Shown here: positions 57,093 to 64,000 of the stretch, piece after piece
How positions within the stretch are numbered: the first letter of the stretch is position 1
How the letters are laid out: each line of letters starts with the position of its first letter
Assembly: GCA_028023455.1 (NCBI GenBank)
Contig: JAQFVV010012416.1
Span: forward strand, 6,489,594 to 6,553,593
Length of the DNA: 64,000 bases
Source of the DNA: Epiperipatus broadwayi
Taxonomy: Eukaryota; Onychophora; Udeonychophora; Euonychophora; Peripatidae
Reading direction: 5' to 3'
The notes under the pieces: generated by a model
Seen by the model: only the letters and a program-made list of their open reading frames with translations
What the model was told of the DNA's origin: nothing
Databases searched by the model: none
Translations under genes and position numbers: made by a program

Positions 57093-57826
57093 GTAGAATC
57101 TGTAAAACGGAAATTTGCCAGGCATTTTTGTTTTAATTATCCATTTTCAGGTGCTTCAAGTATTTGTTTGTATTTATTTTCTCAAAAATATTTTACCGAA
57201 CATGTGTTACTTGTTAAATTTAAACAATATTAAGAAAATGAATTATAAGTTACTGTTAATTTTAAAAGTATTATTAAATGTGTTATAAATTCCATTCACA
57301 ACATATAATTCATAATTTTTTAATGTATATGATAGCATAAAAACATAAACACATTGCAAATGTTATTATTATTTGGCGACATTTTATTACGTTTAACGTA
57401 ATATTTTTATTGAGCTTAGACTTTTTTTTTTTTTTGTGAAAATTTGCCCAAAATAATTAAAATTTGGGATCTTCCAATGACAACACATTGATTCCTATTT
57501 AGTAGAATTTATATGGCGCTAACTATATAAAGATAAAGAAGTATTTATGGTACATATTATTAAAGATTTCTGCCTGCTGACATAAAGAACCCATGTTGTA
57601 ACGCACGTTTGTTATAATTTCTTTGGCCACCTTTTTTATTTACACTTATGTTAAATTTTATTGAATTTTTTCTGTATTTTTTTTTTTTAATAATCATATT
57701 AAAAAAATAAATTAAAAGAAATATTATATATGATAGTCAGCCATATTGTTTGTAAGATTTTTGATGCTCCTGGAAATGGATAATTAAAACAAAATGCCGG
57801 GCAAACCTCCATAGTACAGATTCTAC
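57093..57826. mobile_element. 734-bp element with 63-bp terminal inverted repeats
   Basis: Left end GTAGAATCTGTAAAACGG, right end its diverged complement ..GTACAGATTCTAC; both arms share TTTGCC, GGCATTTTTGTTTTAATT and ATCCATTTYCAGG. Interior has no ORF. No clear target duplication (TTTT on the left, AAAA on the right), so the superfamily is not assigned. Confidence 0.62.
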
Positions 57827-58152
57827 AAAAGTACCCTCTTTTAAAAAAAAAGAAACTGAATAAATCCATATCATTTTAAGATATTTTATTTTTTATTCTT
57901 TTAATATTTTATATGTAGAGGTATAATTTTAAGAAATAGTCATATTTAAATGCATAATTGTTAGTCATTATTTATTTATTTGTTTTTATGTATAGGGTCA
58001 AGGTTTAAAATTTTTTTTTTTTTTATTGTAAAATATATTTATTTACAATTATGATCATTTTAAACATATAATAATATAAAAAAAAGAAATTAAAATATAT
58101 TATGGTGGATGATAACATATTATGAACAGTAATACAATAAAAATGCAAATTA

Positions 58153-59348
58153 CACCTGGGTCTCTTTTTGTGCGGATTTTTTTAATGCAATTTTGAAGTT
58201 ATGAGATTCATGTTTCTTAATATCTTTTTATGCATTTTTCTTTTATGCGATAAAGAAGTTCATATTTCACTTAAAATTGGGATTTTCCCATTTTATATAC
58301 ATGCATTAAATTTTACATACTTTAAATGCCTGTTGGAAAAAGGTTTGGCAATAAGTTAGATACCGTAGAAGATTTAGGAAAAGATAATGAAACAGAAGTG
58401 GAACCTTTTCGTTTCACAGCATATTTTTTTTTTGATTCCAGAAAGTCTTCAACTTTCTAATCAATTAGAAAATTATTTTTTTGTTAATGACACGAATTAT
58501 GAACTAAATTCCAACGAGAGCTAAATAATTGTATATATGTGTATGGTTATATTTTTTTTTATACATATATATACATGGAGAAACTTTTAGACAGAAAGAA
58601 GTTACAAGTAAAAATATTTAAAAACTTTTAATTTCTACTTTAAAAAAATATATCTTTAAAAGTTTTTAAATATTTTTACTTGTAACTTTTTTCTGTCTAA
58701 AAGTTTCTCTGTGTATATAGGTGTATAAAAGAAAATTTAACCGTTAGTCATTATTAACACACTCATAGAAGTGTATTATATATATATAGTTGCACTCGTG
58801 AAAATGCATTCTCTAACAGCTAGACATAGCAGTCTGGATATCGCGAGCTTTGTAAACAATTAGTAAAATCATCATCTCAAAGTTTAATTAACGATTACAT
58901 TGTCGACAGAAAATCATTAACACAGCACGAGACTGAAGTTGGCGCTAATTGTATTTCCTCTTTTAATGAATCTGTTCTCTTACTAGTTCACAAATGAACC
59001 GCATATTGTCAAATAGCAATAATGATTAAAATATGTAGGAAAAAATGTAAAATAAATTACACATAAAAACATGTTGTTTTGAATAAAATTAAATAGTTAA
59101 TAAAAAAAGTTTGTCTTGTATCAATTTTTTTCAAATATTTGAAATTTTTTATTAGTCGTACTTTATCTTTTTTTTTTTTTTTTATGCGAATTTTAAAAAT
59201 AATTTTACCTTGTTGCTTTGGTTTTATGCTAATTTTTGAAAATTACGGAACATATCCCACATTTTTCAAGTTAAGTCTATTTTTGTGCGATTTTTTTAAT
59301 ACGGGTTTTCTGTGGAATTTATCTACCGCATAAAAAAAGACCCAGGTG
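58153..59348. mobile_element. Tigger/pogo-like non-autonomous element, copy 2
   Basis: Ends CACCTGGGTCTCTTTTT and AAAAAGACCCAGGTG, flanked by TA at 58151-58152 and 59349-59350. Interior matches the copy at 863-1935, e.g. the GAAGTTGGCGCTA block and GTTTGTCTTGTATCAATTTT. It lacks the hairpin of copy 1 and instead has the palindrome at 58576-58710. A short open stretch near 58327-58430 is not recognisable as transposase. Confidence 0.72.
58576..58710. repeat. Near-perfect palindrome inside the Tigger-like element
   Basis: GGAGAAACTTTTAGACAGAA..AAGTTACAAGTAAAAATATT is mirrored after a short spacer by AATATTTTTACTTGTAACTT..CTGTCTAAAAGTTTCTC. Arms of about 55 bp with one or two differences. Probably a small MITE nested in the larger element. 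Confidence 0.75.
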
Positions 59349-59639
59349 TATTTACAAATTTTTGATGAAGACCGCAATTTAGATGAAACAGAAAATTAAA
59401 TAAAAAAAATTGCTTTAAAAAAGTGCAAAAGAGAGTTATGCATTTTTATATATCATATGGAATTAATCAATTAACAAAATCGAATATATTAATTTATTAA
59501 TATTAGAAATGAAATTTTTAAACTATTATTAATTTGAGCACACTATATATACTCAAATTACTAGATAATCTGTGATGCCTTTATTAATATGGTATAAGGA
59601 TACCATTGAACTTTTTGTATTTCATGTGGAAGTTAATTA

Positions 59640-60235
59640 ATATATCTCTAAAAAATGTCAGTAGAATACAATGACCTCTCGATTAGGAATGGGCTACAGA
59701 AGCTTACTATTATTTAAATCAGATGATTGGAGAGTCTGTGTGAAGTGTGCAATAATCATTATGTTCTTCAAAATAGGCTGTATGAATTGGAACATTATCA
59801 TCTTTGTAGATGATGTTGTCTTTATATAACATTTGCATCACTGGATGAACCTGCTCTTATATTTTCAAATAGTCTTTTAATAAATCTATGAAGAATGAAA
59901 ATATTATAGGATGTTGTGATAGTTCTGTCCCATCATGTTTCAGAGTCGGAAAAAGGCATCGTGATTGATAGGCTTATTTTGGCAATCATTATGATAAATC
60001 CTTGTGGTTTGGAAAACTCATTACAATTAGATTGTGAATCATCTCGCTATATGGCATGCTTCCAGTCTTGTAATATTCTAGATCCTATGCTTGGAACATC
60101 AGTTCTTTCTCATCATAGTATTGGTTTTGAAACAGTTGGTAAGTACCGGAATATTCATATGTGCGTTGGTTGCTATCATATTTTGTTCTGTGATTTTATA
60201 TTTTTTATCTTGGTTAGTCCTTCATAACGATCATT
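59640..60235 (+). other. Unrecognised coding-like stretch
   Basis: Open from 59916 to 60227 (103 codons from ATG) with a balanced, non-AT-driven composition: SESEKGIVIDRLILAIIMI, NPCGLENSLQLDCESSRYM. The same style of reading continues upstream with breaks (about 59740-59900). GTAAGT at 60139 could act as a donor after GFETVG. I do not recognise the protein. It could be a decayed mobile-element or host pseudogene exon. Not part of SETDB1 as I know it. Confidence 0.3.
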
Positions 60236-60239
60236 AATC

Positions 60240-62190
60240 CCTTCCAATAAGCTTTGATTTTTTAGTACAATTAGTTTTTGGCTTGTTCTTCAATATGATA
60301 TTGTCAGTCCTGAAACAGTAAATATCAATTCTGGATATCAATACCCCAGTTAAGTAGTCTCCATCAATTTGGCTTTTGTCTAGCTCGGATAAATTTGATA
60401 TTGTTTTATCACTGGTTTATTAAATCGGTGCTAATATTTCTAGTCTTTACCATCTCTTTAGATTTCTTACAGTGGAAAAAAGAATTATCTTTTTTCTTTT
60501 TCTGAAATAGTGACAAAAATATAATACTAACATGATATGTATTTCCATTACTTTATTCACCATACATGAAAAGTCTTTAAGTTTGTAATGTAGTTCTAAA
60601 ATTTAGATGAACTAAGTAATTTCAAGATAATGAGAAGTAATGGCAAACTATCTCCAATGATGACAATCAAACATTAATGCTGGGTTGTAATACTATATTG
60701 CTTAGTAGTCTTAATGTATCTTTTGGTAGAAAATTAACATACATACAAAATATTTGTAAATTTTCTAGTAGTAAATAATGCTTAAAAATTCTGATCAACC
60801 TTGATTTAATTCACTGTCGTAAATACTCATGCAATCAATTATGTTGAAGATTACATGATGCTTGAATGACTAATTGAATTCGTTTCTTAGAATTAATCTT
60901 TTTTTTTTTTTTTCTCATTTGGGATTCAGGTTTACGAGCCTTTAACTCCTTCAATCCATCATTTCGTTATCTCACTAAACTGCACAGGAAATTACTAATG
61001 TTAGACTTTTTTTAAAAAATATATTACTAAAAAGTATAAAATCTCATTTTTTATGTATGTTGGATTTAATATAAATGATTAGAAAATAACATATTACTGT
61101 ATTTTAATCACTTTTAATTTTTTTATTGCTTATATTTACGTAGAAATTATCTTGACGAAAAAATGCAAATACATATTTATTTATTTTTTTAAAAGTAGTT
61201 CATTTTTTTTAAAAAAAAGATCAATATTAAATATTAATTAATACTAAATATAATAGTGACATGGCTGCTGTATCCCCAACTATGACTGGGCGACCAGTAA
61301 ATAAATATACAAAAAAACTCAACAGATAACAGCACATATATATTTAGCAATAATAATTTATTAATAATTAGGAAAAATAATTATTATACTGATCTTTAAC
61401 ACAAATATAAAGTCTTCATTTGAGCAACCCTAATTTACAGGGTAATTATTGAATAGCAAATAATGTTTATAAAGTTTAGGTAAACTATTATTCACTTTAC
61501 CTTCACTATCGTTTATTGTCTTTATAGATTGTCTTTATAACACAACTCTCTAAGAGCCTCTTGAGGCATTCAAAATTATAAGACCGAGATGGTCTGTTAA
61601 AAGTACTAGTCAGCTTAATGACCTATAGGATCTGAGATCCTGGGACTGAAGGTCTCCGATGATGAGCTTCAATGCTCTTCAACTCGTTGACACAGTGATG
61701 GTAACAGCAATCACAGAAAGAGTGTTCGATCCTTTTTTCCTATCAATTTATAACCTCTCTCTTTTTCTGGAGTATTTTTACTTCTGATTTGTACTCGTAT
61801 AATGAAAATTTCTTTTCGGAATTTATTTCCATATATGGTAAGGTTTTAGATCTATACAATTAATTAGTATCTTAGGAATTCATTTCCATATAAGGTAATT
61901 TATCAAGTATATTCAATTAATTAATATATACATGAGTCTATGTTTATTTTAACTTTGTTTAATTTGAATTTAGCGGCATTCTTAAGTTTAAAATATTATT
62001 TAATATTTTGCAATGACATTATAGTTTTATCCAATTATTTTATTAAAATTTTTTAAAATTAAAAACTGTTTTTGTGTTTTTAAAATAATAAATAATAATA
62101 ATCATAAGCAGCCACTCATAAATGAGTACAGCTACTACAGCTCCAAAAAGATAAAAAAAAAAAGAGGGGAGAGAGAAATTACTCTAGAAA
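60240..62190. other. 3' part of window, nothing recognised
   Basis: AT-rich, with a less AT-rich patch at about 61550-61740 lacking an ORF. No further SETDB1 exon was found, though short exons could be missed. Confidence 0.4.
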
Positions 62191-64000
62191 TAAGTTTGGT
62201 CATGACAGTACAACTCAATCTGTGACGCGCAAATTTGTCCACATATAGAACATGCGGGTCCAGTTTGCATGATAATTTATATCTTTATCAGAAAACTTTT
62301 CTTTCTGAAATAGCTTTCCATTGTATTCTATTCTCTGCAGTATCATCCCAATTGAAAAACTTGACAATACATTTCTTTAGAATATCCTTGAGGTAAATCC
62401 TTTTTTTTATAGACTAGGTCTACCTCTCCCACAAATACTATGCTCAAGTTTATTATAAAACATCCTTTTAGGAAATCTTCCAGTGTCCATTTGTTTTATA
62501 TGTCCAATCAAATGAAGGTATGATTTTACAACAATGGACTCAATAATATATCCAATAAGCTGAAGAACAACATATTGATTGCTTTTGCAATCTTGGTATT
62601 GTATTTGTAAAATCGTATGGAGCATCTTAAATAAAACTTTTCTAATGTCTTTATATTACACTGACAGTGTGTACAATTTTCACTTCCATACAATAAATTA
62701 AGTAAAATGACAGTTCTATATAGCTAACTTAATTGCAGTAGTTATTCACTTAAACTGATTTACATTTTCAATGTGATAATCTTCAAAGCTAAAAGTTCCT
62801 GAGGATTTTTCTTCAATCACTGTTTGATAAAGAAGCCGAGTTGTTTTTGAACATTAATTAATAAACCAAAGTCTTTATATGTCACATTCAAAACTTAAGA
62901 ACATTCTGTAAATTACCTTCTGAACAGGAAAAATAGCATAATCATCAGCATACTATAAATCCAGAATACAAGAAGTTTTTGTTTTCACTTTTAAATTGTT
63001 TCAAATTAAAAATTTCTCCATCAAATCTGTGCCATAGCTTTATCTCTGTTTGATTAAGCTACCTATAAACGATTCCAAAGACTAGTCATAAAAACTGAAA
63101 ACAATATTGGAGCAAGTGCACATTCTTGTTTAACAATAATTTTTCTTTCAAGTGCTTCAGATTTTCCACCTATGGTAATAATACTTTCTCTTATTTCATT
63201 GTGGATGACCAGCTAATTTCAAATAATGCTGCAGACCTATCCTATTAACTGAATGAAATATCTTAAACCAAATCAGTAAAGGCAATATATAAATCATGCT
63301 TTTGTTCTTGACATTTTTTTTTTTTGCATTTTCCTAGCAACAAAATTCTCTGAAACCACACTGAGTCTCTGGTAACCTCTATATCTGGAAACGACCTATT
63401 CAACAAAATTTTTGATAGTATTTTATGTGTCCAGGTATTTCTAAAAATTTCCAATATTTTTGAAGCTAACACATCACCATATTTTCTTTATATATTTTAT
63501 CAGGATTTGCAACCTTTCAATTTTTAAGATTAAAAAAGAGCCATTTTAACTTCACTAAGCTGGATATCTTTGCCCAAATCTAAATTAGATAAAATGGATA
63601 TATCATTAAAAATTGTCTTCTCGTTCTTATTCAAATATTATTGTTATCATATAAGACGGCAGTATTTTTAATAGAATGGCAAGCAAAAAATGTCACATTT
63701 TCTTTTAATTAAATCACTAATAAGGAGATCATTATCAGAAAACTAATCTTGAACCTTGTTTTATTGAATCCAAGAACAGGTTTACTTCTGTCCATAACAC
63801 AGTCTTTAAAATAATTTCTTTCTTGAGTAATATGATAGTCCTGAAGATCCAAATTAGCAATTTTAAAGCTTAATAGCTGCTGAAGTTTAGTACAAGTAGT
63901 AGTTTTTTCTAAAGAACAAACATCAATTTTCTTGTAAATATGACATTATGTCTATTTTTTAATGCAGCTCTCATTTTAATCTTGGAGCATCCTAATCTAT
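62190..64000 (-). mobile_element. LINE, decayed, minus strand, cut by the window edge
   Basis: Minus-strand reading: IFTRKLM near 63930, LASKILEIFRNTWTH then KILLNRSFPDIEVTRDSVWF and HDLYIAFTDL (63472-63263), LLYGSENCTHCQ near 62675 and LIGHIKQMDTGRFPKRMF at about 62515-62460, followed by CGRGRPSL. The peptides parallel the LINE at 54130-56316, so it is the same family in opposite orientation. A deletion removes the segment between KILSK and LLNR. Many stops. Confidence 0.8.

Noticed and set aside
57080-57170. TTTTTGTAG before AATCTGTAAAACGG as the next SETDB1 exon
   Set aside because: Joining TG to A makes a stop codon, and the sequence is the terminal inverted repeat of an element.

Overview
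This is AT-rich animal nuclear DNA with one recognisable host gene, read left to right, and a heavy load of transposable elements. I assembled ten exons (6666 to 52397) by hand from protein similarity, GT/AG splice sites and intron phase. They encode the central part of a SETDB1/eggless-type histone H3 lysine-9 methyltransferase: a linker, an H-x-C-x3-C segment, the methyl-CpG-binding domain, the complete cysteine-rich pre-SET domain, the N-terminal half of the SET domain and the start of the acidic insertion that splits it. Every intron phase matches across the nine junctions. The N-terminal Tudor part and the C-terminal catalytic half (NHSC and post-SET motifs) are not seen. The protein reads like an arthropod SETDB1, perhaps chelicerate, but that is an impression from memory of the family and not a result.

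Layout: 1-6665 has no exon I can prove and holds a nested inverted repeat with a Tigger/pogo-like element. Introns 1-3 (6741-22344) hold a decayed Penelope-like element, a MITE, a tandem-plus-inverted satellite, LINE tails and a solo LTR with a perfect 5-bp target duplication. Introns 4-6 (22531-33306) hold paired tRNA-derived SINEs, a fold-back element and an RTE-like LINE. Intron 7 (33401-46599, 13.2 kb) holds an ISXO2/Merlin-like DNA transposon with a rearranged arm and several SINEs. The tail after 52397 holds two LINEs of one family on opposite strands, a second Tigger-like copy and another long-TIR element.

The most interesting signal is a repeat family, called HHR-FB here, found at 17.7, 30.4-31.3, 43.7, 47.3-49.0 and 50.3-51.2 kb, plus a relative at 23.7-24.1 kb. 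Its roughly 440-bp unit carries what folds as a minimal type I hammerhead ribozyme: CTGAYGA, a short stem II, GAAAC, a tiny stem III ending in GTC, and a two-part stem I. Units sit as direct copies followed by an inverted copy. Four of the insertions are flanked by 10-12 bp target-site duplications, so the whole array inserted as one mobile unit. The relative at 23981-24041 has different stem sequences that still pair, which supports a real RNA structure. Hammerheads and tandem or inverted copies are known from Penelope-like retroelements and retrozymes; this family may be a non-autonomous relative. SETDB1 proteins silence transposable elements, and this copy is itself full of them.
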